Shown here: piece after piece, positions 9,066 to 18,062 of the stretch
Layout of the letters: the number at the start of each line of letters is the position of its first letter
How positions within the stretch are numbered: position 1 is the stretch's first letter
DNA from: Acidimicrobiaceae bacterium
GTDB taxonomy: Bacteria; Actinomycetota; Acidimicrobiia; Acidimicrobiales; Poriferisodalaceae
Direction: 5' to 3'
NCBI GenBank assembly: GCA_002722565.1
Contig: PBMG01000007.1
Coordinates: 282,542-346,541 of the forward strand
Length of the DNA: 64,000 bases
Program-made: the position numbers and the translations under genes
Notes under the pieces: generated by a model
Told to the model about the DNA's origin: nothing
What the model saw: the letters and a program-made list of their open reading frames with translations, nothing else
The model's database searches: none

Positions 9066-9323
9066 ATGGCCGAAAAATCCGACACCATGATGGCGCACCG
9101 GCAACACGAGACTGATACAGGATCACCAGAGGTACAGGTAGCGCTCCTCACCGACCGGATAAACGATCTCACTGAACACTTGAAGGACCACCAAAAGGAC
9201 CACCACAGCAGGCGCGGATTGCTAAAACTTGTAGGACGCCGTCGCCGACTATTGAACTATCTCGACAAAAATGACGTTGAGCGTTACCGAGCGCTGATTG
9301 CCAAACTCGGTTTACGTCGCTGA
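9066..9323 (+). CDS. rpsO: 30S ribosomal protein S15
   Basis: S15 is a primary 16S rRNA-binding protein of the 30S platform. The product has 85 residues against a typical 88-89. It shows the family signature [38 protein letters not shown] and [11 protein letters not shown]. The start at 9066 is preceded by GAGGAAATG with workable spacing. The rpsO-pnp order is the conserved bacterial arrangement. Confidence 0.97.
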   Translation: MAEKSDTMMAHRQHETDTGSPEVQVALLTDRINDLTEHLKDHQKDHHSRRGLLKLVGRRRRLLNYLDKNDVERYRALIAKLGLRR

Positions 9324-9460
9324 TCGACAACAGTGGCCCCGGCTACTGATGTCACTATCGACCGAAGCTCGCAAAGACCCCCAATCCAGCACCAATTGGT
9401 TGTCGTCGCTCCCTCACCTAACCCGGAGTGGTCGACGTCTACCAACTGAATGCAAATTAT

Positions 9461-9477
9461 GGCGAGAAGGCCTCGCC
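9461..9477 (+). promoter_or_regulatory. hairpin abutting the pnp ribosome-binding site
   Basis: A 6-bp stem GGCGAG / CTCGCC (9461-9466 and 9472-9477) with loop AAGGC ends immediately before GAAGGAG, the pnp Shine-Dalgarno (9478-9484). pnp leaders are controlled by stem-loops in other bacteria; the role here is inferred. Confidence 0.4.
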
Positions 9478-9496
9478 GAAGGAGTAGAAGAAAACT

Positions 9497-11923
9497 ATGG
9501 CTGATGCCATTTCCGTATCGGGACCGATTTCTGGTACCGACAAAACCCTTTCATTTGAGACTGGCAAATTAGCTGGACTTTCAAATGGAGCTGTTACAGC
9601 AAGAATAGGTTCCACGCAGGTTTTAGTAACTGCGACAGCATCGAGTAAACCTCGTGACGGCGCCGATTTCTTTCCACTTACAGTAGATATTGAAGAACGA
9701 ATGTATGCAGCGGGACGGATTCCCGGGTCCTTCTTTCGTCGAGAGGGGCGTGCTTCAGATGATGCCATTCTCGCTTGTCGACTGATTGACCGACCACTGC
9801 GACCCAATTTTCCAGCTGAATATCGCCATGAGACACATGTCGTTGGAACGATTCTCGGTATAGACGGCGAAAACCAGTACGACGTAATTGCGCTCAACGG
9901 CGCATCGGCGGCGCTCTGGGTAAGCGGAATACCATTCGAGAGTCCTGTAGCCGCTGTTCGTATTGCTTACAGCACGGAAGGCTCCTGGATTCCATTCCCG
10001 ACATACCAAGAAGGTGAAGATTCGACATTTGAAATGGTCGTTGCCGGTCGTCAGCTGGACAATGGCGACATCGCCATCATGATGGTTGAAGCTGGCGGGA
10101 CTGAGCGTGCTTTCGAATACTACGACGACGGGGCCCCTAAGGTCACAGAAGAAGTACTGGCCGATGGGTTAGAAACTTCGAAGCAGTGGATTGACGATGT
10201 CATCGAACTTCAAAAAGCATTGCGAAACCAGGTCGGCGACATTGAAGAACTGCAATGGATCAAGAGCGTTGACTACAGCGACGAAATCATAGAGAGAGTT
10301 CGTTCTGTCGCAACTCCGCAATTAACCGAGGTAATGGCAATTAGCGACAAAGCAGAACGCGAGTCTCGACAAGATGAAGTTACTGCTGAGATACGGGCTC
10401 AACTTGAAGAAGAGTTCTCTGAAACCGCTGACGCGGCCAAACAAATTGGTGCAGCTGTTCGTTCAGTTTCGAAAGAAATTGTGCGTAGACGCATAGCGGA
10501 AGATGGTTTTCGCATTGATGGTCGAGCGACTGATGAGGTCCGACCTCTTTCAGCCGAAGTTGCTTATGTAGGCGAAACAGCGCACGGTTCGGGTTTGTTC
10601 CAACGTGGTGAGACACAAGTGTTAAACGTCACGACTTTGGGTATGAGTCGAATGGAACAGCTAATCGACACTCTCAACCCAAATGACCGCAAGAGATATA
10701 TGCATCATTACAACTTTCCGCCGTTCTCCACTGGAGAAGCTGGGTTTATGCGAGGCCCCAAGCGGAGAGAGATTGGTCATGGTGCTTTAGCTGAAAGGGC
10801 CTTGCTGCCCGCTGTTCCGTCCAAGGAGAAATTTCCTTACACCCTGAGACTGGTTTCAGATGTTTTGTCATCGAATGGTTCGACTTCAATGGGCTCAGTC
10901 TGCGCATCTTCGCTTTCGCTGATGGATGCTGGGGTGCCGATTCGGAGTCATGTTTCGGGTATAGCCATGGGCTTGGTGTACGCCGAAGGCAAGTACGTAA
11001 CACTTACAGATATCTTGGGAGCGGAAGACGCTTTCGGTGACATGGACTTTAAAGTTGCCGGAACTGAAGACGCGATAACAGCGCTTCAGCTGGATACCAA
11101 AATTGATGGCATACCAGCAGAGGTATTGGCTCAAGCCCTTTCGCAAGCGCGAGAAGCTCGAATGCAAATACTTGCAGTCATGAACGAAGCAATCTCAGAA
11201 CCACGATCCGATGTCGGAGGCAATGCTCCGAAAATCGTTAGTTTCGAAATCCCAATTGACAAAATTGGCGAAGTGATAGGGCCGAGAGGCAAAGTAATTA
11301 ACACTATCCAAGAAGAAACAGGTGCAGATATCTCCGTTGATGATGATGGAACTGTTGGAGTTGTCAGCATTGGCTCACCAGACCGAGACAAAGTTGTGGA
11401 GGCTGAGCGCCAAATTCGTTTGATCGTGAATCCACCTACGGCTGACGTTGGAGCTGAGTATGAGGGTCGCGTTGTCAACATCACTAAATTTGGAGCCTTT
11501 GTAAATATTTTGCCAGGTACCGATGGTCTGCTTCATATCAGCAAGCTTGGTGGCGATCGACGACTCGATAAGGTCGAAGAGGTACTGAACGTAGGGGATT
11601 CAGTGCAGGTCCTCGTTGATGACATCGATCCAAATGGAAAACTTTCACTATCAATGGTTGGAGAGCCTGCGCCCCAATCGGACGACAAAGCTTCTGATTC
11701 AACAGCTGAAGCAGCTGTTGAATCAGATACCGAAACTGTTTCGTCTCCGAACAAAGAGACGACAGAAGCATCTTCGGACGATGAAGACGATTCATCCAAC
11801 GCTCGAGAATATGTCTCATTTGAAGAACATTTCTCTGAAACGGCGAAAGACCTATACGGAGATATGGGTCCCGAGCCTAAGGATGATGGCCGCGGCCGCC
11901 GCCGGCGACGTAATCGCCGGTAA
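9497..11923 (+). CDS. pnp: polyribonucleotide nucleotidyltransferase (PNPase)
   Basis: PNPase is the phosphorolytic 3'-5' exoribonuclease of RNA decay. The 808-residue product has a first RNase PH domain (VDIEERMYAAGRIPGSFFRREG), a helical linker and a second, catalytic RNase PH domain (QRGETQVLNVTTLG, SNGSTSMGSVCASSL). A KH domain (IGEVIGPRGKVINTIQEETG, about 593-612) and an S1 domain (YEGRVVNITKFGAFVNILPG) follow. The C-terminal 90 residues are acidic and Ser-rich, then end in an Arg cluster (RGRRRRRNRR). Such a tail could bind RNA or an RNase partner, but this is speculation. Start ATG 9497 has GAAGGAG 12 bases upstream. Confidence 0.97.
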   Translation: MADAISVSGPISGTDKTLSFETGKLAGLSNGAVTARIGSTQVLVTATASSKPRDGADFFPLTVDIEERMYAAGRIPGSFFRREGRASDDAILACRLIDRPLRPNFPAEYRHETHVVGTILGIDGENQYDVIALNGASAALWVSGIPFESPVAAVRIAYSTEGSWIPFPTYQEGEDSTFEMVVAGRQLDNGDIAIMMVEAGGTERAFEYYDDGAPKVTEEVLADGLETSKQWIDDVIELQKALRNQVGDIEELQWIKSVDYSDEIIERVRSVATPQLTEVMAISDKAERESRQDEVTAEIRAQLEEEFSETADAAKQIGAAVRSVSKEIVRRRIAEDGFRIDGRATDEVRPLSAEVAYVGETAHGSGLFQRGETQVLNVTTLGMSRMEQLIDTLNPNDRKRYMHHYNFPPFSTGEAGFMRGPKRREIGHGALAERALLPAVPSKEKFPYTLRLVSDVLSSNGSTSMGSVCASSLSLMDAGVPIRSHVSGIAMGLVYAEGKYVTLTDILGAEDAFGDMDFKVAGTEDAITALQLDTKIDGIPAEVLAQALSQAREARMQILAVMNEAISEPRSDVGGNAPKIVSFEIPIDKIGEVIGPRGKVINTIQEETGADISVDDDGTVGVVSIGSPDRDKVVEAERQIRLIVNPPTADVGAEYEGRVVNITKFGAFVNILPGTDGLLHISKLGGDRRLDKVEEVLNVGDSVQVLVDDIDPNGKLSLSMVGEPAPQSDDKASDSTAEAAVESDTETVSSPNKETTEASSDDEDDSSNAREYVSFEEHFSETAKDLYGDMGPEPKDDGRGRRRRRNRR

Positions 11924-11977
11924 TTCGTCGTAACCGCCGAAATCTGTCATATTTGAAAATTGACATCTCAACTGTGA

Positions 11978-12017
11978 GCCCTGTCCTCCACAATGGAGGC
12001 AGGGCCCACAATTTTTT
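11978..12017 (+). terminator. intrinsic terminator after pnp
   Basis: GCCCTG-T-CCTCCA pairs with TGGAGG-CAGGGC (11978-12005), a 12-bp stem with one bulged T and a CAA loop. A run of six T follows at 12012-12017. It lies between pnp and dapB and separates the two transcripts. Confidence 0.85.
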
Positions 12018-12042
12018 GGGACCTTTAGAAGGGACCGAATTT

Positions 12043-12810
12043 ATGCGGGTAGCAGTTACAGGCTCGGCAGGCCGTATGGGGTCAGCTGTTTGTGAAGCAG
12101 TTGTTGCCGACCAAGAATTGGATCTAGTCGCTGCGGTCGACCCCTCCGCTCAGGGTCAGACAGACCCGACCGGATCGGTTGGCATGGTGACTTCCTTAGA
12201 AGACGTCAGTCCAACCGACGTCGATGTATTAGTTGACTTCACTGTGGCTGATGCCGCAAGAGAAAATATTTCGTGGTGTGCTGAGAATGGAATTCACGCT
12301 GTAATTGGGACAAGTGGTCTAACTGAAGAGGATTTCTCCCTCTATCGAGAAATATTCACTTCTAGCAACTGCCTCGTTGCACCGAATTTCGCGATAGGCG
12401 CTGTTCTTCTCATGAGATTTGCGGAAATGGCGGCGCCGTTTTTCCCGACTGCCGAAATTATTGAACTGCATCATGATAAGAAAATTGATGCTCCATCTGG
12501 AACGGCTATGGGGACACTCAAACGTATGGCTGAAGCTTCGGGAGATTGGGGATCCGACCCTACCGAACATGAAAATCTTCCCGGATCCAGAGGCGGACTC
12601 GGGGATGGAGGAATAACGGTCCATTCTGTTCGGTTAAGGGGCCTCGTTGCTCATCAAGAAGTTCTGTTAGGCGGAGATGGAGAAACCCTAACTTTGCGTC
12701 ATGACAGTTTGGACAGGTCATCTTTTATGGGTGGAATAACATTTGCCTGCCGGGTTATTGGAGAACATCGAGGAGTCACTGTTGGCCTCGATGCATATTT
12801 AGGGATCTGA
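12043..12810 (+). CDS. dapB: 4-hydroxy-tetrahydrodipicolinate reductase
   Basis: DapB reduces hydroxy-tetrahydrodipicolinate with NAD(P)H in the lysine and diaminopimelate pathway. The 255-residue product begins MRVAVTGSAGRMG, the dinucleotide-binding motif. It has GTSGLT, APNFAIGAVL and the catalytic signature ELHHDKKIDAPSGTA. A longer frame from 11953 runs through the pnp terminator, so ATG 12043 with AGAAGGGA upstream was chosen. dapA lies 6 kb downstream in the window rather than adjacent. No M16 peptidase gene is found between pnp and dapB, unlike many actinobacteria. Confidence 0.95.
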   Translation: MRVAVTGSAGRMGSAVCEAVVADQELDLVAAVDPSAQGQTDPTGSVGMVTSLEDVSPTDVDVLVDFTVADAARENISWCAENGIHAVIGTSGLTEEDFSLYREIFTSSNCLVAPNFAIGAVLLMRFAEMAAPFFPTAEIIELHHDKKIDAPSGTAMGTLKRMAEASGDWGSDPTEHENLPGSRGGLGDGGITVHSVRLRGLVAHQEVLLGGDGETLTLRHDSLDRSSFMGGITFACRVIGEHRGVTVGLDAYLGI

Positions 12811-12813
12811 ACT

Positions 12814-13662
12814 TTGGTGGTCCGAGCAATAGTCGTCGGCAGTCTTAACTACGACATCACTGTCTGGATTCCAAGGCGGCCTGAGGTTGATGAAACCCTC
12901 CATGGTGACAGGTGCGAAGAAAACGCTGGAGGTAAGGGCGCAAATCAAGCTGTCGCGGCGGCTCGCTTAGGGGCTGAAGTGGCGATGGTCGGATGTGTGG
13001 GTTCTGATAGTCGAGGCGACTACCTTGTTGCCCAGTTAGACGCTGCAGATGTAAATCGTGAGCATGTTTACCGGGGATCTGACTCAACTGGAACAGCTCT
13101 GATCACTATTGATCCCGAAGACGTCTCAATAGTTGTAATAGCCGGAGCCAATGGTGAACTTGATTCTGCCAAAGTGGAGCTCGCCTCGGCTGAAATCTCC
13201 GCAGCAGATGTGTTGCTTTTACAAGGTGAGGTGGGCGTCAACGCGGCTAGAACGGCTGCGTTGCTTGCTGCAGCGGCAGCAACCAAGGTGGTCTTTAATC
13301 CGGCGCCCTTTAACGAAGTGGTACCAGCGGTTCTGCCGCTAGCGGACGTAGTGATAGTGAATCGTCATGAAGCTGAACAGTTAGGAGATGTTCAGGTTCC
13401 GGTGGTTATTACCACCCTGGGAGCGCAGGGATGCGAGGTCAAAGTGGGGTCGGACGTCACCATCGTCGACGCCCCTGCAGTTGAGGTAGTAGACCCAACC
13501 GGTGCTGGCGATGCCTTTGTGGGTGCCTTTGCCGTTGCCTACGTCGACACCGAAGACGCTGTTGCCGCCGCATTGATAGCCGTCCGTGCCGGAGCTGCTG
13601 CAGTGAGCTCTGTAGGAGCGCAGCCGAGTATGCCTACCTGGGAGCAGATCGATTCTGTCTAG
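12814..13662 (+). CDS. ribokinase-family (PfkB) sugar kinase
   Basis: The 282-residue product is a PfkB-family kinase, most like ribokinase. It has the N-terminal signature NAGGKGANQAVAAARLGA and the C-terminal signature DPTGAGDAFVGAF, whose GAGD provides the anion hole and catalytic Asp. Ribokinases phosphorylate D-ribose at O5; the true substrate here is unknown. The start is TTG 12814 (8 bases after AGGGA) or GTG 12817. Only 3 bases separate it from dapB, so it is probably cotranscribed. It is slightly short for a ribokinase (about 300 residues). It converges on the membrane protein gene that ends 6 bases away. Confidence 0.85.
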   Translation: MVVRAIVVGSLNYDITVWIPRRPEVDETLHGDRCEENAGGKGANQAVAAARLGAEVAMVGCVGSDSRGDYLVAQLDAADVNREHVYRGSDSTGTALITIDPEDVSIVVIAGANGELDSAKVELASAEISAADVLLLQGEVGVNAARTAALLAAAAATKVVFNPAPFNEVVPAVLPLADVVIVNRHEAEQLGDVQVPVVITTLGAQGCEVKVGSDVTIVDAPAVEVVDPTGAGDAFVGAFAVAYVDTEDAVAAALIAVRAGAAAVSSVGAQPSMPTWEQIDSV

Positions 13663-13668
13663 TTGGTC

Positions 13669-14319
13669 TTACGATTCGGTGGTGTTGTTCATACGCCTTC
13701 GGGTTTGAAGCGCTACCAGAAGAATCATCGCGAACGTAAACGGCAGTGAAAATCTGCTGATAAACCTGACGACCGTCCCGACCGGTCCGGTGAACACCGA
13801 ACTCACCCAATAAATGAGCAACAGTCGACAGAAAGTCCCAGCCAAGTTGACGAGCACAAACGGCAATCGTTTCATCCTGGTAATACCCGCTAATAAACAC
13901 ATCGGATAGCCAGGGATAAGAAACAGCATTATCCATCCGACTCGGGGAAACCATCGCTCCAAGGCAGCGATACTGCGGAGTATCCCACTTTGTGGCCCTA
14001 ATTCATTGCTGAGGTAACTCTTTGTTGCTGGTCCAAATTCCCATCCAAGCTGGTGGAGGAACAAATCGGGCGCAAACAATCGGATGGAACCTACGATTAA
14101 GAAAGCTGCAGCCGTTGACTGGTTCGCCGCTAATAGCAACATTGGATCCGTAGCGTTGAGTGAGATCAAAACCAGAGGCTGGGAAGTAAGCAAAGAGCTT
14201 GTGAGTATCTGTCCGACATACGCGGCAAGGGCCAGAACGACAGGGATAGCTGCAAGTTGCTTAGCTCTTCGTCGATCTTTATGACTCAACTGGCCGTCGG
14301 GGAGTTCAGGTTCAATCAT
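13669..14319 (-). CDS. polytopic membrane protein, possibly DedA/VTT-like
   Basis: The 216-residue product has five or six hydrophobic segments: about 25-48, 60-80, 122-142, 145-165 and 190-207. The layout resembles small VTT/DedA (SNARE-associated) proteins, which are thought to act as lipid flippases, but a clear family motif is not visible. The segment WFPRVGWIMLFLIPGYPMCLLAG followed by a Thr-Arg-Met-Lys-Arg loop is the closest to a DedA re-entrant region. It is divergent from the acyl-CoA ligase gene and convergent with the ribokinase gene. TAGGGT occurs 11 bases before the start, longer than the leaderless spacing seen elsewhere. Confidence 0.6.
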   Translation of the reverse strand: MIEPELPDGQLSHKDRRRAKQLAAIPVVLALAAYVGQILTSSLLTSQPLVLISLNATDPMLLLAANQSTAAAFLIVGSIRLFAPDLFLHQLGWEFGPATKSYLSNELGPQSGILRSIAALERWFPRVGWIMLFLIPGYPMCLLAGITRMKRLPFVLVNLAGTFCRLLLIYWVSSVFTGPVGTVVRFISRFSLPFTFAMILLVALQTRRRMNNTTES

Positions 14320-14367
14320 TTCTGACTTTCACCCTAGGTGGATGTGGCTCTAAGCGAACTCTTCTCC

Positions 14368-14380
14368 TACGATTTGAGTT
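14368..14380 (+). promoter_or_regulatory. candidate leaderless promoter -10 of the acyl-CoA ligase gene
   Basis: TACGAT (14368-14373) lies 7 bases before the ATG at 14381. Confidence 0.45.
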
Positions 14381-15994
14381 ATGCAGTCGACAATGATGGA
14401 TACCCCTTTAACTCTTGATTTCTTCTTCCGGCGAGCGGAAAGCCTGTTCCCTCATAAAGAACTGGTGACCGCCACAGCCACAGGAATCGAGAGAAGCACT
14501 TATGGACAATGGGCTGATCGCGCTCGTCGTCTGGGAGGTGCGCTTGATGACCTTGGCGTAGATGACTATGGAAGGGTGGGAACTTTCGCTTGGAACACCG
14601 CTCGGCATCTTGAACTTTATTTCGCTGTGCCGTGCACCAATAGAGTTCTTCACACCCTCAACATCAGACTGTTCGCAGATCAGATGGTCTATATAGCGAA
14701 TCATGCAGAAGATGAAATTATCTTTGTGGACCGATCACTCATGGCCCTTTTGTGGCCCTTGGTCGACCAGCTTGAGACTGTTCGGCACCTAGTCGTCATG
14801 GACGATGGCGAGGGCGAGATTCCCGATGACCCGCGAGTACTTGACTATGAAGAACTAATTTCATCCGCCTCGCCGGTCAAGTTCGAAGTGAAAGACGAAA
14901 GACAGGCTGCATCAATGTGTTACACGAGCGGCACTACGGGGAACCCAAAAGGAGTGGTATACAGCCACCGTTCTACTTATATGCACACGATTACCACCAT
15001 GACCGCTGATGGTTTGGGGGTATGTGAATCCGACGTGATCTTGCCAGTCGTTCCGATGTTCCATGTGAATTCTTGGGGGCTCCAACATGCAGCAGTTGCG
15101 GCAGGAGCGACCCTGGTAAACCCGGGCCCCAAATTGCAGCCGGAACCAATAGCGGAATTAATGGAATCTGAAAAGGTAACTATCGCTGCAGGAGTGCCGA
15201 CTATATGGATGGGGGTTCTAGAAGAATTAGATGGTCGAGATGTCTCTAGTTTGAGAGCCATTCCATGTGGCGGATCAGCTGTGCCGAAATCCCTTTCGGA
15301 GGGATACCGGGAAAAAATCGGATTACCAATACTTCAGGCTTGGGGCATGACAGAGACGAGTCCGTTAGCGGCGATAGCTCACGTCAAATCAGCTGAAGCG
15401 AATTTGGATGAAGAAACCAAGGCTGACATTAGAGCTTCTGTAGGAACGATTGTTCCTACAGTTGAATTTCGAATCTGTGAACCTGGTTCTGTAGATCAGC
15501 TTCCTTGGGACGGTGAATCGAGTGGAGAATTACAAGTTCGGGGCCCCTTTATAACTGCCGAGTACTACAAAAGACCCGATGCGTCAGATTCGTTTACAGC
15601 GGATGGGTGGTTACGAACGGGAGATGTCGCGACCTGTGATGAACGTGGCTATATACGCCTCGTGGATCGCACGAAAGACCTCATCAAGTCTGGAGGGGAG
15701 TGGGTTAGTTCCGTAGAAGTAGAAAATGAGATTATGAGTCACCCCAAAGTCTCCGAGGCAGCAGTAATAGCGGTTGCTTCTGAGAAGTGGATGGAAAGGC
15801 CCATGGCATGCGTGGTCCTAAAGGACGGAGAGTCATTAACTCATGAGGAGTTGATCGAATATCTAACGCCACGAATGGCGAAGTGGTGGCTTCCCAGTGC
15901 GACTCAAATAATTGACGAAGTGCCCAAGACCTCTACGGGCAAGTTTTCGAAACGGACTCTCCGTGATGCATTCGCTGACCTTGTTGTTGAGTAA
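14381..15994 (+). CDS. fatty acyl-CoA ligase (AMP-forming)
   Basis: The 537-residue product is an ANL-superfamily ligase that activates a carboxylic acid to its CoA thioester through an acyl-adenylate. It has the P-loop-like CYTSGTTGNPKGVVYSH (about 183-199), QAWGMTETSPLA (A5), the hinge region DRTKDLIKSGGEWVSSVEVEN (A8) and the A10 lysine in KTSTGKFSKRTLRD. The N-terminal DTPLTLDFFFRRAE and the overall length resemble medium/long-chain ligases of the AlkK/FadD type. The substrate is not determined. An SDR gene follows after 18 bases on the same strand. Confidence 0.9.
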   Translation: MQSTMMDTPLTLDFFFRRAESLFPHKELVTATATGIERSTYGQWADRARRLGGALDDLGVDDYGRVGTFAWNTARHLELYFAVPCTNRVLHTLNIRLFADQMVYIANHAEDEIIFVDRSLMALLWPLVDQLETVRHLVVMDDGEGEIPDDPRVLDYEELISSASPVKFEVKDERQAASMCYTSGTTGNPKGVVYSHRSTYMHTITTMTADGLGVCESDVILPVVPMFHVNSWGLQHAAVAAGATLVNPGPKLQPEPIAELMESEKVTIAAGVPTIWMGVLEELDGRDVSSLRAIPCGGSAVPKSLSEGYREKIGLPILQAWGMTETSPLAAIAHVKSAEANLDEETKADIRASVGTIVPTVEFRICEPGSVDQLPWDGESSGELQVRGPFITAEYYKRPDASDSFTADGWLRTGDVATCDERGYIRLVDRTKDLIKSGGEWVSSVEVENEIMSHPKVSEAAVIAVASEKWMERPMACVVLKDGESLTHEELIEYLTPRMAKWWLPSATQIIDEVPKTSTGKFSKRTLRDAFADLVVE

Positions 15995-16012
15995 GTAGAA
16001 GACTTCTACGAG

Positions 16013-16885
16013 ATGGACGGGCGGGCTGCGGTAGTTACCGGAGCGAGTACTGGAATTGGATACGCCGTGGCGAAGCGGCTTGCTAGCAGCGGTTGGCAAG
16101 TTTGGGGAGGTACCCGTTCTGATAGCGACGCGTCCAAAATAGAGAGCCTCGAAGGTGCGTCATCTCTGCGAATTGAAGTGACCGACGAGGGGTCAGTTAA
16201 AACAGCTTTCGACGAAGTTTTAGCTAGACGTGGATCGTCAGGTCTAGACCTGTTGGTTGTTAATGCCGGAATCGTCGTTGGTGGCCCATTGGAATATGTG
16301 TCCCAGAGTGCTTGGAAGCAACAACTAGACGTCAACGTTGTTGGTGCAGCGCTTTCCATTCGACATGCGTTACCTCTTCTGGAAATTTGTTACCCGTCAA
16401 GAATCATCGTGGTGGGCTCAATTAACTCGCGAATTGGCCTGCCCTTGCTGAGCCCGTATGCGGCTAGCAAACACGCTCTTGTTGGGCTGTTGTCTTCTTT
16501 GCGACGAGAATTAGGACCCCAAGGGCCACGGATCACGTTGATAGAACCCGGTGCAATACGCACTCCTTTGTGGGAGAAGGTTGAGCAGATGTCTCAACAG
16601 ATGTATGAAGACCTCTGTCCTGCAGCGTTTCGGAAGTATGGCCCCTATGTCGAGAGGGCAATAAAGAACACGACTCAAACCAAGCGGAGTGGGCTTGATC
16701 CGACTCGCGTAGCGAATCTCATCGAGAAATGTGCAAATCGGCGATATCCACCGCGCCGTCGCCTCGTCGGACGTGACGCGCGAATCGGCGCAGCGTTAAA
16801 TGCTCTTTTGCCAGAGAGGTTGTTCGACTTTCTTGTTCGTAGATCTCGGTCTGTTAGAATCTCATCACAAGTTACTAACGGGTAA
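16013..16885 (+). CDS. short-chain dehydrogenase/reductase
   Basis: The 290-residue SDR has the Rossmann motif TGASTGIG (about 9-16), NAG in VVNAGIVVGG, the active-site Ser in VVGSINS and YAASK as the catalytic Tyr and Lys. The Cys-free insert after PGAIRTPLWEKVEQ and the Arg-rich C-terminus (RRYPPRRRLVGRDARIGAALNALLP) recall SDRs acting on lipid or retinol-like substrates. It lies directly after the acyl-CoA ligase and 32 bases before the ferritin-like gene, so these may form one lipid-related unit. The substrate is unknown. Confidence 0.85.
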   Translation: MDGRAAVVTGASTGIGYAVAKRLASSGWQVWGGTRSDSDASKIESLEGASSLRIEVTDEGSVKTAFDEVLARRGSSGLDLLVVNAGIVVGGPLEYVSQSAWKQQLDVNVVGAALSIRHALPLLEICYPSRIIVVGSINSRIGLPLLSPYAASKHALVGLLSSLRRELGPQGPRITLIEPGAIRTPLWEKVEQMSQQMYEDLCPAAFRKYGPYVERAIKNTTQTKRSGLDPTRVANLIEKCANRRYPPRRRLVGRDARIGAALNALLPERLFDFLVRRSRSVRISSQVTNG

Positions 16886-16917
16886 CCACTGGGAATTCTT
16901 GAGGGTAGGAGCTTCTT

Positions 16918-18042
16918 ATGTCAACGGTGGAAGAAATAATCGGTCGTACCGACCCGAATGACTTTGAGGCGGTCCTGGCGATGACCAATACCGACCCGAA
17001 CGAAGTTATCCACGCAGTAGAGGACAACGCTGACGCTATATATTCCTGGGACTACGAAAAAGGTGCGCGACCTCAACTGTCAAAGCTTTACGAAAAAGCG
17101 AAGGTCGGGCAATGGAACGGGGAAACTGACCTGCCCTGGGACACAGACGTTGACCAAGAAGCACTGGCTGTCCAAGAGTATGAGACGACTGGTGGGGCTG
17201 GAGAGATTATGGATCTTTCCGGAACTGGTGTTGAGTTATGGGGTCGCGACGAATGGGTTCGATTCAACATGGAGTCGCAGAACTGGGCACTGAGTCAATT
17301 CATGCATGGCGAACAAGGTGCCTTAGTTTGTACCGCGAAAATTGTTGAGACTGTGCCATGGATGGACGCAAAATATTACGCATCGACCCAGGTGGTAGAT
17401 GAAGCACGACATGTCGAAGTCTTTGCAAAGTATCTCGATACGAAGTTGTCGGATACGTATCCCATAAACGTCCATTTACGGATGCTGTTAGATGAGATCA
17501 TCGAAGATTCTCGTTGGGACATGACGTACCTCGGAATGCAGATCATGGTTGAAGGCCTAGCCCTTGCTGCCTTCGGATTCATGTATCAGCAGAGCGAAGA
17601 GCCACTTCTCAAGCAGTTGCTGCGTTACGTAATGAGCGACGAGGCTCGCCATGTGGCGTTCGGGGTTCTTTCTCTCAAAGAGGTCTACCAAGATATGACG
17701 CAAGCGGAGCTGCTTGAACGCCAAGAATTTGCGTTTGAAGCAGCCGTGCGAATGCGTGACAGGTTCCTGCAACAAGAAGTGTGGGAACGCATGGGTGCTG
17801 ATGTTAAAAAAGTAATCCCGTTGGCATACCAAGATCCGCTCCGACAAGAGTTTCAACAACTTCTGTTTACCAAGATCGTTCCAAACTGCAGAAAACTCGG
17901 ACTCCTCGATGCTGGTGATGGGTGGCTTCGAAAGAAATTCGGAGAGATTGGTGTGATCCAGTACGAAAATTGGGTCGACACATCAGAAGAAATAGATGCC
18001 TTTGCTATTACGCAAGAGCTTGAAGAAGAACAGGCGAGTTAA
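16918..18042 (+). CDS. ferritin-like di-iron protein
   Basis: The 374-residue product is helical and carries two E...DEARH motifs: VVDEARHVEVFAKYL (about 159-173) and VMSDEARHVAFGVLSL (about 239-254), with preceding Glu residues (GEQGAL, MVEGLAL). This is the ligand pattern of the ferritin-like/ribonucleotide reductase R2-like superfamily, including AurF-like N-oxygenases. Related actinobacterial proteins are annotated only as ferritin-like. The reaction is unknown, perhaps an O2-dependent oxidation of a lipid substrate given the neighbours. The start follows TAGGAG at a good distance. The next gene, an orphan, begins 20 bases downstream. Confidence 0.8.
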   Translation: MSTVEEIIGRTDPNDFEAVLAMTNTDPNEVIHAVEDNADAIYSWDYEKGARPQLSKLYEKAKVGQWNGETDLPWDTDVDQEALAVQEYETTGGAGEIMDLSGTGVELWGRDEWVRFNMESQNWALSQFMHGEQGALVCTAKIVETVPWMDAKYYASTQVVDEARHVEVFAKYLDTKLSDTYPINVHLRMLLDEIIEDSRWDMTYLGMQIMVEGLALAAFGFMYQQSEEPLLKQLLRYVMSDEARHVAFGVLSLKEVYQDMTQAELLERQEFAFEAAVRMRDRFLQQEVWERMGADVKKVIPLAYQDPLRQEFQQLLFTKIVPNCRKLGLLDAGDGWLRKKFGEIGVIQYENWVDTSEEIDAFAITQELEEEQAS

Positions 18043-18062
18043 GCCGCATTTAGAAGCTAGAT

